DNA of 64,000 nucleotides from Photorhabdus cinerea (GCF_011189575.1 NZ_PUJW01000002.1:1-64000); one strand, 5' to 3'. Counted from the stretch's first letter, positions 36,153 to 45,913 are shown. Notes: generated by a model not told the origin, from the sequence alone. Translations and numbers: made by a program.

Positions 36153-36716
36153 TTATTTATCGGTAAGTGTAATAACAAATTTGCCAGGTTTGATTTCTAA
36201 CCCTTTTGCCAATTTTTTGGCGGCGGCTTCAGCTTTGCTATGATCGGGTTTCAATACATAAACCGGGTGAGTATCAAAGAAAGCGCTAAGTGATTTGTTC
36301 AAGTAAGGAACCAGTGCGTTAACCGGTTTTTCCATTTTTTCCGGTGTGATTTGGTAATCAATGACTTCTAACGCTTTCAGAAAAATAGCACCTTTTTCTG
36401 GATCAAATACAGGTTGGGCTTTTAGTGTTAACTTCATATCGGCTTTTGCCGGGCCAAGCAGGGAGGTAATATTGACTTCTGCGCGGCCAGTTAATGTTAT
36501 TTTGTCCGGTTCTACCCGGCCAATTTGGCTGGAAAGTTCTGTTAATTTTATATCTGCATTAGCAAGACCATGTAATTCAATCTTTTTCTGGTAATGAACA
36601 TGTTTCGCCAGATAACCATTAATTAGCTCTTCGCTGATACTGACATCCTTGAACTGATCGCAACCACTGATTAACCCCGCTAGCAGCAGTACTGCCCCCA
36701 AGAAAAATTTTCTCAT
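36153..36716 (-). CDS. yceB: Lipoprotein YceB (DUF1439)
   Basis: A 187-residue lipoprotein. The start is the ATG at 36716 (MRKFFLGAVLLLAG), preceded by GGAG, with lipobox LISGC. An open frame upstream to 36764 is not used. The body has the DUF1439 pattern ISEELINGYLAKHVHYQKKIEL and ITLTGRAEVNITSL. It is thought to sit at the inner face of the outer membrane or in the envelope; its function is not known. E. coli has grxB between yceB and mdtH; here it is missing. Confidence 0.92.
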   Translation of the reverse strand: MRKFFLGAVLLLAGLISGCDQFKDVSISEELINGYLAKHVHYQKKIELHGLANADIKLTELSSQIGRVEPDKITLTGRAEVNITSLLGPAKADMKLTLKAQPVFDPEKGAIFLKALEVIDYQITPEKMEKPVNALVPYLNKSLSAFFDTHPVYVLKPDHSKAEAAAKKLAKGLEIKPGKFVITLTDK

Positions 36717-36753
36717 ATCGACTCCTTTATTTTGGAGGGCAGATTTTACCTCA

Positions 36754-37959
36754 TTAACTGCCACTCAGCATGGCAGATTCAATTTTACGTTGATTAAACT
36801 GGCGGTGCAGGGCATACAACGTGATTAAGCCAATAGTCCCAAGCAAGAACCAAGGCAATTGCGGAATATTCAATGCGTGACCAGTATCATATAACCAACC
36901 GCCCCCGGTATAACCCAAGGCGCCGCCCAATGCCAGACCAAGACGGCTAAATCCCATATAACTACCACGCGCGCGGGGATCAGCCAGTGAAGCACTTAAT
37001 GTTTCACGGGCAGGTTCCGCGGTGACGGTACCGAGATAGAACAGGCAAATAAGGCCAAACAAAGTATTTATTTCACCAATCAAGCCTATTGGAAACATAC
37101 TCAAGCTCATTAGGAAAAGCCCGGCCATTAAACGCTGTTCTAGCCGGAATCGTTTTTCGCTCCAGCGGGCGAGCGGATACAGTAAAGTGAGCGATAAGGT
37201 GGCTTCAATCGCGTACATCCATTTCACCGCAGCGGGTGTCCCGGCGATTTCATTGACGATAATCGGGAACATCAGCATCACTTGTACAGACAGCATAAAG
37301 TAGCCGGTCAATGTCAGTACATAAGTGAAGAAACGGCGGTCTTTAATGACGAGCCCCATACCTTCCCAAATGGGAGTGCGGGTAGTAGAAATCCGGTAGG
37401 CAGGCAGGAACAAGGCATTCCAGATAGCGGCCAGGACGAAAACCCCGGCTCCTGTCCAGCAGACAAGTTGGAAGTCATATTGCAGCAACCAGCTGCCAAT
37501 CAGCGCGCCGATAACCGCTCCAGCGCTGTCTTGCATCAACAGCAGCGAGAAGAAACGGCCACGCTCGTGCGGTCGGGTTAGTTTGATGACCAGTGCGGTC
37601 CGGGGAGGATCAAATAAGGTACCCCCCAGCGCGGATAATATGCAGGAAAGCCACAGTATCCACGGTTCAGTGGCTAAGGCGATTAAAGCAAAGCCAAGGG
37701 CGCGTAACAGCATTCCGGTGACGATCATCGGTTTTGCACCAAAACGGTCTGCAATTGCGCCCCCGAAAATGCCCAAACCTTGTTGCACAAACTGACGCAA
37801 ACCAAGAGCGAAACCGACAACTAATGCAGCCCAACCGAGTTGCTCAACAAAATGTATTGATATTAAAGGAAAGACGACGAAGAAGCCCAGAACAACCAGT
37901 AAATTATCGAACAACAGGAAGTATTTACCCAGGCTACGTGCTTGCGAAACCAGTGACAT
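36754..37959 (-). CDS. mdtH: Major-facilitator multidrug transporter MdtH
   Basis: A 401-residue inner-membrane protein with 12 predicted segments, close to the 402-residue E. coli protein. MFS signature GGAIADRFGAKP lies between TM2 and TM3, and the YDTGHALNIPQLPWFLLG ending matches MdtH. In E. coli overexpression gives modest quinolone resistance. It is divergent from rimJ. Confidence 0.95.
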   Translation of the reverse strand: MSLVSQARSLGKYFLLFDNLLVVLGFFVVFPLISIHFVEQLGWAALVVGFALGLRQFVQQGLGIFGGAIADRFGAKPMIVTGMLLRALGFALIALATEPWILWLSCILSALGGTLFDPPRTALVIKLTRPHERGRFFSLLLMQDSAGAVIGALIGSWLLQYDFQLVCWTGAGVFVLAAIWNALFLPAYRISTTRTPIWEGMGLVIKDRRFFTYVLTLTGYFMLSVQVMLMFPIIVNEIAGTPAAVKWMYAIEATLSLTLLYPLARWSEKRFRLEQRLMAGLFLMSLSMFPIGLIGEINTLFGLICLFYLGTVTAEPARETLSASLADPRARGSYMGFSRLGLALGGALGYTGGGWLYDTGHALNIPQLPWFLLGTIGLITLYALHRQFNQRKIESAMLSGS

Positions 37960-38146
37960 TGCTCACCATTGGAATATTGAGAAGAGAGGATAATATAATT
38001 CTTCTATATTCTGTACTTAATTTAATTATTAGGATAGTGATTTATGGATAATATTTTTTTATCGTAAAGTGATGACTGGAAGGTGTGTTTTACGGGTAAG
38101 TGGTTTAAATTTTTAACGGATAAATTTGTATAGTTAGGGAGAAATA

Positions 38147-38731
38147 ATGTTTGGTTATCGTTCCACTTTACCGAAAGTTCGTCTGATAACAGATAGAATG
38201 GTGGTGCGTTTAGTGTATGAGCGGGATGCTTATCGTTTGGCGGAGTATTATTCAGAAAATCATGAGTTTCTTAAACCTTGGGAACCGGACAGAGATAAAA
38301 GCCATTGCCAACCTTCTGGTTGGATGAACCGGCTTAATTTAATTACAGAAATGCAAAGACAGAGCGCGGCTTTTCATTTTTTGCTGCTTGAGCCGAATGA
38401 GAATGAAGTTATGGGGGTTGCAAACTTCAGTAACATATTGCGAGGTGCTTTCCATGCTTGTTATTTGGGATACTCTCTTGGTGAAAAATGGCAGGGAAAA
38501 GGGCTGATGTATGAAGCTTTACAGCCAGCTATTCGTTATATGCAACGTCAACAGGGGATACATCGGATTATGGCTAATTATATGCCAAATAATCATCGTA
38601 GTGGAAAATTGTTGGAACGATTAGGCTTTGAACGAGAAGGTTATGCCAGGAAATACCTGATGATCAATGGAGTCTGGCAGGATCATGTATTAACGGCATT
38701 GACGGATGAAAAATGGAGTGAAAAAAGTTGA
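38147..38731 (+). CDS. rimJ: Ribosomal protein S5 N-acetyltransferase RimJ
   Basis: A 194-residue GNAT acetyltransferase that acetylates the N-terminal Ala of S5. Family-specific segments are VRLITDRMVVRLVYERDAYRLAEYY, LKPWEPDRD, and the acetyl-CoA binding YSLGEKWQGKGLMYEAL. RBS AGGGAG lies upstream. In E. coli rimJ is followed by yceH, mviM and murJ; here the first two are replaced by CRISPR repeats and two other genes. Confidence 0.96.
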   Translation: MFGYRSTLPKVRLITDRMVVRLVYERDAYRLAEYYSENHEFLKPWEPDRDKSHCQPSGWMNRLNLITEMQRQSAAFHFLLLEPNENEVMGVANFSNILRGAFHACYLGYSLGEKWQGKGLMYEALQPAIRYMQRQQGIHRIMANYMPNNHRSGKLLERLGFEREGYARKYLMINGVWQDHVLTALTDEKWSEKS

Positions 38732-38965
38732 TGCTTAAGCTGTATTGTCACCAGATAAAGTGAAGAGGATTAGTAATGATGAATTAAATTACTGTTAAAA
38801 ATCTGCCAGGTTCCCCGCACCTTATTTTTGACCCTTTTTTAAGAGGCGATTTTAATTTATTGATTTTCAATGGAATATTATTTCTCTTGTAAAAAAGGGT
38901 TTTTTCGTTGTTTTATTAAAATATACTTTAACTGTCAGTAAGTTAAGGTTAATATGCAACAATGT

Positions 38966-39113
38966 GTGCACTGCCGTACAGGCAGCTTAGAAAAACAGAT
39001 AATTGGCAGCGTGGCCGCTCTGAGGGTGCACTGCCGTACAGGCAGCTTAGAAACAGAAGTTGGATTTAAGGTATATGCATCATACGTGCACTGCCGTACA
39101 GGTAGTTTATAAA
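38966..39113 (+). CRISPR. Orphan type I-F CRISPR array, three repeats and two spacers
   Basis: 28-bp repeats start at 38966, 39026 and 39086; each begins GTGCACTGCCGTACAGG. The first two are identical and the third has four or so changes at its 3' half (GGTAGTTTATAAA), as expected for the leader-distal repeat. Spacers are exactly 32 bp (38994-39025 and 39054-39085). The repeat is of the type I-F (Ypest) class. AT-rich DNA at 38760-38965 may be the leader. No cas genes are in the window. Confidence 0.88.
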
Positions 39114-39203
39114 AGTTAATGATTTATAGCGTAATGAGCTCTAGTGCATAAGCATGTGTTTATGTATACTCGCCGCGCTTATTAATAAAGTGGATGATTA
39201 GTA

Positions 39204-39788
39204 ATGAATAATATTACCGCCTTGTCTTTGGCTGCTGTAATGTTTACTAGCGGTTGCGCTACGATTGTGGGGGATAAAACTCAGCATATTCAGGTTGATA
39301 GTAATCCATCAGGAGCCACATTCTCCATCAAAGATGAGTTAGGCAGGGTTGTTGCACAAGGGAAAACGCCTCAAGATGTGATTTTAGAGAAGTCCGACGG
39401 GAGTTATTTTGGTAAGAAAGGCTATCTGGTCTCTTTTACTAAAGAGAATTCTGAGTCTGTAACGTTACCAATTAAAGCGAGCGCTAATGGTTGGTATATT
39501 GGTGGTAATTTTATATTCGGTGGTTTAATTGGTTGGCTCTTATTTGATCCGTTTAATGGCGGGATGTATACGCTGCATCCAAAAGCAGTGATCGCTGAGC
39601 TACCTCAGAATCAGAAAGCAGTCAATGCAGAGGTAACTCAGAAACCAGTGAATGCTGGAACATCTCAGAATCAAGTAACAAATACAATTATTCTGATGTT
39701 AGACCCTAATAAGACGTTAGATCCTAATAAGGCGTTAGACCCTAATAAGATATTAGACGCTAATAAACAGGTAACGCCGTTAGGTTAA
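39204..39788 (+). CDS. Lipoprotein with C-terminal LDPNK repeats
   Basis: A 194-residue protein with a short signal peptide and lipobox FTSGC (Cys about residue 18). The mature start CATIVGDKTQHIQVDSNPSGA, followed by F.IKDELGRVVAQGKTP, is a common bacterial lipoprotein type with a PEGA-like beta domain. A hydrophobic Gly-rich stretch is at residues ~98-117. The C-terminus carries four hexapeptide repeats (LDPNKT, LDPNKA, LDPNKI, LDANKQ). It sits between two sets of CRISPR repeats. Function is unknown. Confidence 0.75.
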   Translation: MNNITALSLAAVMFTSGCATIVGDKTQHIQVDSNPSGATFSIKDELGRVVAQGKTPQDVILEKSDGSYFGKKGYLVSFTKENSESVTLPIKASANGWYIGGNFIFGGLIGWLLFDPFNGGMYTLHPKAVIAELPQNQKAVNAEVTQKPVNAGTSQNQVTNTIILMLDPNKTLDPNKALDPNKILDANKQVTPLG

Positions 39789-40329
39789 GCCAGAATGTCC
39801 GGTAGAATAATCTGGCAGATATATGACAATAAGCCCTATCCTTTTGAAAGAGCTTAATGGAATGGTTTCTCTACCCTGTGATCGGTACGCTGGCAGGGTG
39901 GAGGCTTTCAGAGAGCGGCTATCATGCAAAATATTACGCTTATTCTAATCTATGAATTTAATTAGTGTGAAATTCCGCTTAATAATGATTTGATAAATAC
40001 TAACTTTTATTTTATATTTTTTCGAGTAATGTCAGTTAAATTGAAAATAAATATTCATGTCATCGTTATATAAGTTATTTATTTTTCACTCCAATGAATT
40101 ATAAAAATTCCTGATAAATCGATTTATTTTAATGTCTACTAAATTCTACCCAAATCTGTATTTTGGCTGTTATAAAAGGATGATGTTTGCGTCGAACCTG
40201 ATTTGCCTTTTTGTATAAATTCATAATTTATTGATTTTATTATAAAATTAAGTATTTCTTAAAAAGGTTTTTTCACCTTATAACCATTATATTCTTTTAA
40301 AATCAGCAAGTTAAATTTAATATCTAATG

Positions 40330-40429
40330 GTGTATTGCCGGACAGGTAGCTTAGAAAATTTTGTCAAATGAGAGTAAACTAATAGTTTACGTGCACTTTA
40401 CATGCACTACTGTACAGGCAGCTTAGGAA
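40330..40429 (+). CRISPR. Degenerate type I-F CRISPR repeats
   Basis: Two changed copies of the same 28-bp repeat, at 40330-40357 (GTGTATTGCCGGACAGGTAG) and 40402-40429 (ATGCACTACTGTACAGGCAG). They are 44 bp apart instead of 32, with a partial GTGCAC motif at 40391. This is a decayed array with no leader assignment. The rest of the gap (39789-40475) is AT-rich and without genes. Confidence 0.65.
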
Positions 40430-40475
40430 ATACATAGGAATTATCTGTATGGCAGGTTTATCAACGGAGGCAAGC

Positions 40476-40910
40476 ATGAGTCATACCCGTTACGAAACTG
40501 ATGTGCTCGCTTGGGCGAATGAACAAGCGGCATTATTGCGCGCAGGTAAATTCTCTGAGATCGATGTAGCCAATATTGCCGAGGAGATTGAGGACGTGGG
40601 CAAGAGTGAAAAACGTGAACTGGCAAGTCGTATGGCGGTTTTGCTGGCCCATCTTCTGAAATGGCAATTCCAGCCTGGGCGTCGTGGTTCAAGTTGGCAA
40701 CGAACTATCAAGGAACAGAGAAAAGCACTAGTATTGCATATAAAAGAGACACCCAGTCTGAAAAACACAATTGCTGATGAGGACTGGTTTGCTAAAGTTT
40801 GGGCTGATGCAGTTTCTTCCGCTATCGACGAAACCGGGTTGGATATGTTCCCGGATGAATGTATCTGGAATATAAATCAGATCTTTTCACAAGAGTTCTA
40901 TCCTGACTAA
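40476..40910 (+). CDS. DUF29 family protein
   Basis: A 144-residue protein of the DUF29 family, recognised by the YETDVLAWANEQAALLRAGKF, DVANIAEEIEDVGKSEKRELASRMAVLLAHLLKWQFQP and SWQRTIKEQR segments. GGAGG lies five bases before the ATG at 40476; a start at 40449 is possible but less likely. DUF29 genes are common in mobile and accessory DNA, and its function is not known. It is flanked by CRISPR remnants and murJ. Confidence 0.85.
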   Translation: MSHTRYETDVLAWANEQAALLRAGKFSEIDVANIAEEIEDVGKSEKRELASRMAVLLAHLLKWQFQPGRRGSSWQRTIKEQRKALVLHIKETPSLKNTIADEDWFAKVWADAVSSAIDETGLDMFPDECIWNINQIFSQEFYPD

Positions 40911-40934
40911 ACTTCAATGAGTTGACTTATTTGG

Positions 40935-40961
40935 CGCACTACTTCGGTTGGTGCGTTTTTT
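40935..40961 (+). terminator. Terminator after the DUF29 gene
   Basis: Stem GCGCACTAC / GGTTGGTGCG around a TTCG loop, then TTTTTT. Good intrinsic terminator for the gene ending at 40910. Confidence 0.85.
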
Positions 40962-40983
40962 GAAGTTTACTATTTGCATAAAC

Positions 40984-41002
40984 AGGGCCTTCTGGCCCTT
41001 TT
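40984..41002 (+). terminator. Second hairpin upstream of murJ
   Basis: AGGGCC-TTCT-GGCCCT followed by TTT; a second terminator insulating murJ. Confidence 0.7.
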
Positions 41003-41133
41003 ATCGTTCTAAATGGTGATGTAATTTATTGAAGTGTTTAACGACATGTGATGTTTTGTCGCATAAGTTTTGCGCTAATTTTCATTTATGTTATTGATTC
41101 GTAATCAGTTAACATGATTTTGGGATAAATACA

Positions 41134-42672
41134 ATGAGTTTATTGAAGTCGCTGGCTGCGGTCAGTTCTATGACTATGTTTTCCCGGGTGCTGGGTTTTA
41201 TCCGTGATGCCATTATTGCCCGCATATTTGGCGCAGGTGCGGCACCGGATGCCTTTTTTGTTGCATTTAAATTACCTAATCTATTGCGCCGTATATTTGC
41301 AGAAGGTGCATTTTCTCAGGCGTTTGTGCCAATTTTGGCAGAATATAAAAATCAACAGGGTGATGAAGCCACCCGGACGTTTATTGCCTATGTTTCCGGT
41401 ATGTTGACGCTAATTCTGGCGGTTGTCACTGTACTGGGTATTTTAGCGGCACCGTGGGTGATTTATATTACGGCTCCGGGTTTTACTGATACTCCGGATA
41501 AATTTATTTTGACGACGAATCTGTTAAGAATTACTTTTCCCTATATTTTTCTAATATCACTGGCTTCGTTGGCAGGAGCGATATTAAATACCTGGAACCG
41601 GTTTTCTGTGCCTGCTTTCGCCCCGACGCTGCTTAATATCAGCATGATTGTATTTGCGTTGTTTGTCGCACCTTATTGCAATCCACCCGTGATGGCGTTG
41701 GGTTGGGCTGTGGTTGTCGGCGGTGTTTTGCAACTCGTCTATCAGCTTCCTCACCTGAAAAAAATAGGCATGCTGGTATTGCCACGAGTTTCTTTCCGTA
41801 ACAGCGGAGTATGGCGGGTGATGCGGCAGATGGGACCCGCGATTCTTGGGGTTTCAGTTAGCCAAATTTCATTAATTATCAATACGATTTTCGCCTCATT
41901 TCTGGTATCTGGTTCTGTGTCCTGGATGTATTACGCTGACCGTTTGATGGAATTACCTTCCGGCGTGTTAGGTGTTGCTCTCGGAACTATTCTTTTGCCT
42001 TCCTTGGCGAAAAGTTTTTCCAGCGGAAATCATGGGGAATATACCAGGCTGATGGATTGGGGACTTCGGCTCTGTTTTCTATTGGCGTTACCCTGTGCTA
42101 TTGCGTTGGGTATTCTGGCAAAACCTTTGACGGTTTCTCTTTTCCAATATGGTAATTTTACTGCATTTGATGCGGAAATGACCCAGAGAGCATTGATTGC
42201 TTATTGCTTTGGGTTGATGGGGATAATTATTGTCAAAGTGTTGGCACCGGGCTTCTATTCCCGTCAGGATATTAAAACCCCAGTAAAAATTGCGATTGCG
42301 ACTTTGATTCTGACCCAGTTAATGAACCTTGTTTTTATTGGTCCATTGAAACATGCAGGGTTGGCGCTTTCTATCGGTCTGGCAGCTTGTTTTAATGCCA
42401 GTATGCTTTATTGGCAATTACGTAAACAAAATATCTTTAAGCCATTAGCTGGTTGGGGCGTTTTCTTATTTAAACTGGTTGTGGCCATTGCGGTAATGAT
42501 TGCCGTATTAGCGGTGACTTTATGGTTAATGCCAGCATGGGAGCAGGGAAATATGGCAATCCGTTTGTTGAGGTTAATGATGGTGGTTATCGCTGGGGCG
42601 GGTAGTTATTTTGCCGCATTAGCTTTGATGGGATTTCGGTTGAAAGATTTCGCTCAACGCGATTTGCAATAA
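41134..42672 (+). CDS. murJ: Lipid II flippase MurJ
   Basis: Flips lipid II across the inner membrane for peptidoglycan synthesis. A 512-residue protein of the MOP superfamily, with 14 predicted membrane segments and the family start KSLAAVSSMTMFSRVLGFIRD, then AGAAPDAFFVAFKLPNLLRR and an FAEGAFSQAFVP motif. The central MYYADRLMELPSGVLGVALGT region is intact. It lies downstream of two terminators, so it has its own promoter. Confidence 0.97.
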   Translation: MSLLKSLAAVSSMTMFSRVLGFIRDAIIARIFGAGAAPDAFFVAFKLPNLLRRIFAEGAFSQAFVPILAEYKNQQGDEATRTFIAYVSGMLTLILAVVTVLGILAAPWVIYITAPGFTDTPDKFILTTNLLRITFPYIFLISLASLAGAILNTWNRFSVPAFAPTLLNISMIVFALFVAPYCNPPVMALGWAVVVGGVLQLVYQLPHLKKIGMLVLPRVSFRNSGVWRVMRQMGPAILGVSVSQISLIINTIFASFLVSGSVSWMYYADRLMELPSGVLGVALGTILLPSLAKSFSSGNHGEYTRLMDWGLRLCFLLALPCAIALGILAKPLTVSLFQYGNFTAFDAEMTQRALIAYCFGLMGIIIVKVLAPGFYSRQDIKTPVKIAIATLILTQLMNLVFIGPLKHAGLALSIGLAACFNASMLYWQLRKQNIFKPLAGWGVFLFKLVVAIAVMIAVLAVTLWLMPAWEQGNMAIRLLRLMMVVIAGAGSYFAALALMGFRLKDFAQRDLQ

Positions 42673-42732
42673 GTTTAGGTATATCAGCCGTTATTATCAG
42701 CTCAGGCAGAGCTAAGCTAACTTAAAATAAAA

Positions 42733-42772
42733 GGCGTGACAATGTGATATATCCCATATCACGCCAATTTTT
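42733..42772. terminator. Terminator between murJ and argS
   Basis: Outer stem GGCGTGA / TCACGCC with an inner GTGATAT / ATATCAC hairpin, then AATTTTTT on the plus strand. It separates the convergent murJ and argS genes. Confidence 0.8.
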
Positions 42773-42798
42773 TAGCAAGGCAATGATTACTCTATTAA

Positions 42799-44529
42799 TT
42801 ACATCCGTTCTACTGTCTCAATACCTAAAGTATTCAGACCTTGCTTCAGTGTTTTAGCGGTCAATAGAGCCAGTTTCAGGCGGCTTTGACGCAATTCTTC
42901 GCTTTCCGCATTGAGGATCTGGCAGTGTTCATAGAAGCCAGAGAACAGACCAGCCAGATCGTACAGGTAGGCACACATAACATGTGGTGTACCTTCACGG
43001 GCGACGGTGGTAATGGTCTCTTCAAACTGTAATAAACGGGTGGCTAACGCTTGTTCGCGATCTTCATTCAAGATAACTGGCAGTGTCAGGCTGCTTTCAT
43101 CAATTTCAGCACGTTTGAAAATTGAAGCCACGCGGGTGTAAGCATATTGCATATAAGGTGCAGTATTACCTTCAAAGGCGAGCATATTATCCCAATCGAA
43201 GATGTAATCTGTGGTACGGCTCTTGGAAAGATCAGCATATTTCACTGCGCCGATACCCACAGCTGCAACGACTTCTTTTAGTTCGTCTTCTGGCATATCC
43301 GGGTTCTTTTCACGGATAAGGATATTAGCGCGTTCGATGGCTTCATCCAACAGATCAGTCAATCTGACCGTACCACCGGCGCGAGTTTTAAATGGCTTGC
43401 CATCTTTACCCAACATCATGCCAAACATATGGTGTTCCAGTGACACAGATTCTGGGATATAGCCTGCTTTACGGACAATAGCCCATGCTTGCATCAAATG
43501 CTGATGTTGACGGGAATCGATGTAGTAAAGAACGCGGTCAGCGTGCAGGGTTTCATAACGGTATTTTGCACAGGCAATATCCGTTGTGGTGTAAAGGTAA
43601 CCACCATCTTTCTTCTGGATAATAACGCCCATGGATTCACCTTCTTTATTTTTATACTCTTCAAGGTAAACCACGGTTGCACCATCACTTTCTACCGCCA
43701 GTCCTTTTTGTTTCAGATCAGCGACAATACCCGGCAGCAGATCGTTGTACAGACTTTCACCCATGACAGAATTTTTAGTCAAAGTGACATTCAGACGATC
43801 ATAGGTTTGCTGATTCTGGGCCATCGTGATGTCTACTAGCTTGCGCCACATGGTACGACAATATTCATCACCGCCTTGCAGTTTTACTACATAGCTACGG
43901 GCGTGAACCGCAAACTCTTCATCTTCATCGTAGTGCTTTTTCGCTTCACGGTAGAAAGCTTCCAGATCGGACAGTGCCATATCGCTGGCATTTTCATTTT
44001 GCACTTTTTCCAGATAGGCAATCAGCATACCGAATTGCGTTCCCCAGTCACCAACGTGGTTAGCGCGGATAATCTTATGACCGAGGAATTCAAGCGTACG
44101 GACCGCGGCATCACCAATAATCGTGGAGCGCAGATGACCCACATGCATCTGTTTAGCGACATTGGGAGCTGAATAATCGACAACGATAGTTTGTGGTTTG
44201 ACCGGGGTAACGCCCAGTTTTTCATCTTTCAGTGCAGTTTCGATATTGGCTGCAATCCATGCTTTATCAAGAAAAATGTTGATAAAACCGGGGCCAGCGA
44301 TTTCAACTTTACTGGCGATACCTTGCAGATCTAGCAGGCTAACAACTTTTTCTGCCAGTTGTCGGGGTGGCATACCCACTTTTTTCGCGGCGGCCATCAC
44401 GCCATTGGCCTGATAGTCACCAAATTGTACTTTCGCAGATTGGCGGATGTGAGCTTCGCTGTCGGTTGGAGCACCGGCTGCAATCAGCGCTTGGCTGACT
44501 TTTTCTGAAAGAATCGCCTGAATATTCAC
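42799..44529 (-). CDS. argS: Arginyl-tRNA synthetase
   Basis: Charges tRNA-Arg. A 576-residue class I synthetase, one residue shorter than in E. coli. It has the HIGH motif as HVGHLRST in NVAKQMHVGHLRSTIIGD, an N-terminal Add1 domain and the C-terminal anticodon-binding all-helical domain. The start is a GTG (44527-44529) with AAGG upstream. In E. coli yecM lies next to argS; here the 16 kb from 44.5 to 60.7 kb separates them. Confidence 0.98.
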   Translation of the reverse strand: MNIQAILSEKVSQALIAAGAPTDSEAHIRQSAKVQFGDYQANGVMAAAKKVGMPPRQLAEKVVSLLDLQGIASKVEIAGPGFINIFLDKAWIAANIETALKDEKLGVTPVKPQTIVVDYSAPNVAKQMHVGHLRSTIIGDAAVRTLEFLGHKIIRANHVGDWGTQFGMLIAYLEKVQNENASDMALSDLEAFYREAKKHYDEDEEFAVHARSYVVKLQGGDEYCRTMWRKLVDITMAQNQQTYDRLNVTLTKNSVMGESLYNDLLPGIVADLKQKGLAVESDGATVVYLEEYKNKEGESMGVIIQKKDGGYLYTTTDIACAKYRYETLHADRVLYYIDSRQHQHLMQAWAIVRKAGYIPESVSLEHHMFGMMLGKDGKPFKTRAGGTVRLTDLLDEAIERANILIREKNPDMPEDELKEVVAAVGIGAVKYADLSKSRTTDYIFDWDNMLAFEGNTAPYMQYAYTRVASIFKRAEIDESSLTLPVILNEDREQALATRLLQFEETITTVAREGTPHVMCAYLYDLAGLFSGFYEHCQILNAESEELRQSRLKLALLTAKTLKQGLNTLGIETVERM

Positions 44530-44616
44530 CTGGTTACCTTAAATTACGAACGAGAATAGGTATATTGTAGCAAACAATACCCTATACAAAATGATTCATA
44601 AGAAAAAACGGCAGGT

Positions 44617-44770
44617 TTTATACCATATTCAACATATGACGTTCCACTTTACTGTTGCTTTGTGCCAGGCTGCGAAGACAAAAAACGCATTTTATCGAAA
44701 AATAGTGCAGCCAACAAAGAGGCAACTTGAAAGATAACGGGTATATAATGCCGTAATTAATATACGGCAT
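44617..44770. repeat. Truncated dispersed-repeat-like element
   Basis: Contains GTGCAGCCAACAAAG at 44706 and ends with GGCAACTTGAAAGATAACGG at 44721. These match the elements at 12636 and 48061. The left edge, TATACCATATTC, may be the opposite end. No gene lies here. Confidence 0.5.
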
Positions 44771-44803
44771 AAGGTATCATTAATTTCAAGGCAGCAGGAG
44801 TAG

Positions 44804-45541
44804 TCATGGGAGTATGGCAAACGAGCGAACTGGAAAACCAGATGCTTTTTTAGGTTTGGCCACGATATTGAAAATAACGGCACCACGCACAGGGATTTGA
44901 TCTAAATTAGCTAAAAGTTCTATCTGATAAGTATCTTGCTTTAATACATAATCTTCGCTTAGCAACGCATTATTCTTTCTAAAATCTTTAGCGGCATCGG
45001 TATCAAATGTTTCATGTCCAATGGCTTTAATATGGCGTTCTTCAAATAAAAATTTGAGGGCATCTATTCCCCAACCAGGTATTTGGTTATTGCCAGAATC
45101 ATCTTTATTATCCATTGCTTCCTGAGATGGCCAGCGTTTACTCCAGTCAGTTCTGAGAGCAACGAAAGTACCTGCTTCGATAATCCCGTATTCTTCTTCA
45201 AATTTAAGAATATCTGCTTTAGAAAGTGAAAAATGAGGGTCCTGTTTTGCTCTTTCTGATTGATCAAGTACGATTAAAGGTAAAACCAGCTCTTTTAATT
45301 CTAGCTCATCAACATAACGGGTATTGGGAACAAAATGGCAGGGAGCATCAATGTGAGTCCCGTATTGGCCGGGAAAAGAAAATTGCTGAGTAAAAAAGCC
45401 ATCTTTATAATTGAAAAGAGTTTTAAACTCTGCTGAATCAAACATAAAAAAACGTGGAGAGTCTTTATCGAAGCTGTGTGTCAAATCGACCCATTTTTTC
45501 GATTTTAATAAAGTCAGTGCTTGTAAGATGTTATCTGACAT
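44804..45541 (-). CDS. Cyclase-family metal-dependent hydrolase
   Basis: A 245-residue protein of the cyclase family (kynurenine-formamidase-like fold). The metal-binding HxGTHxDxPxHF-type motif is present as QYGTHIDAPCHF, with the first position changed to Gln-Tyr. Other family parts are WVDLTHSFDKDSPRF, VALRTDWSKRWPS, IPGWGIDALKFL and IGHETFDTD. GGAGG lies five bases before the ATG at 45541. The substrate is unknown; tryptophan breakdown is one option but no neighbour supports it. Confidence 0.85.
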   Translation of the reverse strand: MSDNILQALTLLKSKKWVDLTHSFDKDSPRFFMFDSAEFKTLFNYKDGFFTQQFSFPGQYGTHIDAPCHFVPNTRYVDELELKELVLPLIVLDQSERAKQDPHFSLSKADILKFEEEYGIIEAGTFVALRTDWSKRWPSQEAMDNKDDSGNNQIPGWGIDALKFLFEERHIKAIGHETFDTDAAKDFRKNNALLSEDYVLKQDTYQIELLANLDQIPVRGAVIFNIVAKPKKASGFPVRSFAILP

Positions 45542-45913
45542 AAAAACCTCCTTTTTGATAATTATTGATGTTATTTTTACCACTATTGCATGATTAATGC
45601 TGTAAGATTTGTTGCTGTAAATAGTGATATTCCTCAGAGAATAAGATAATTGATTCTTACATTAGTTAAAATTCAAAATCCAATATAATAAAAAAATATA
45701 TATTATATGTTTTTGGTTCGTGCTCTTAATGTGATTTATTTCTATTTTATTGTTATTTAATGCTTTTTTATTTTTAAATGAGTTTTATTGATTAAAATTG
45801 AAAATCTTTTGCAAATTATTTGTTGAAATTTTTGATAAAAAAGAAATCCATATCGTTTATGATTTAATTAATCCAAAATAGCTCACCAGCATTGACCTAA
45901 AAAGGAACTACAT
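45542..45913. other. AT-rich gap between the cyclase gene and yceJ
   Basis: No gene is visible. It should hold the divergent promoters of the cyclase gene and of yceJ-yceI. Confidence 0.4.

Noticed and set aside
40391..40400. Third repeat in the decayed CRISPR set
   Set aside because: Only GTGCAC is kept; too short to count.
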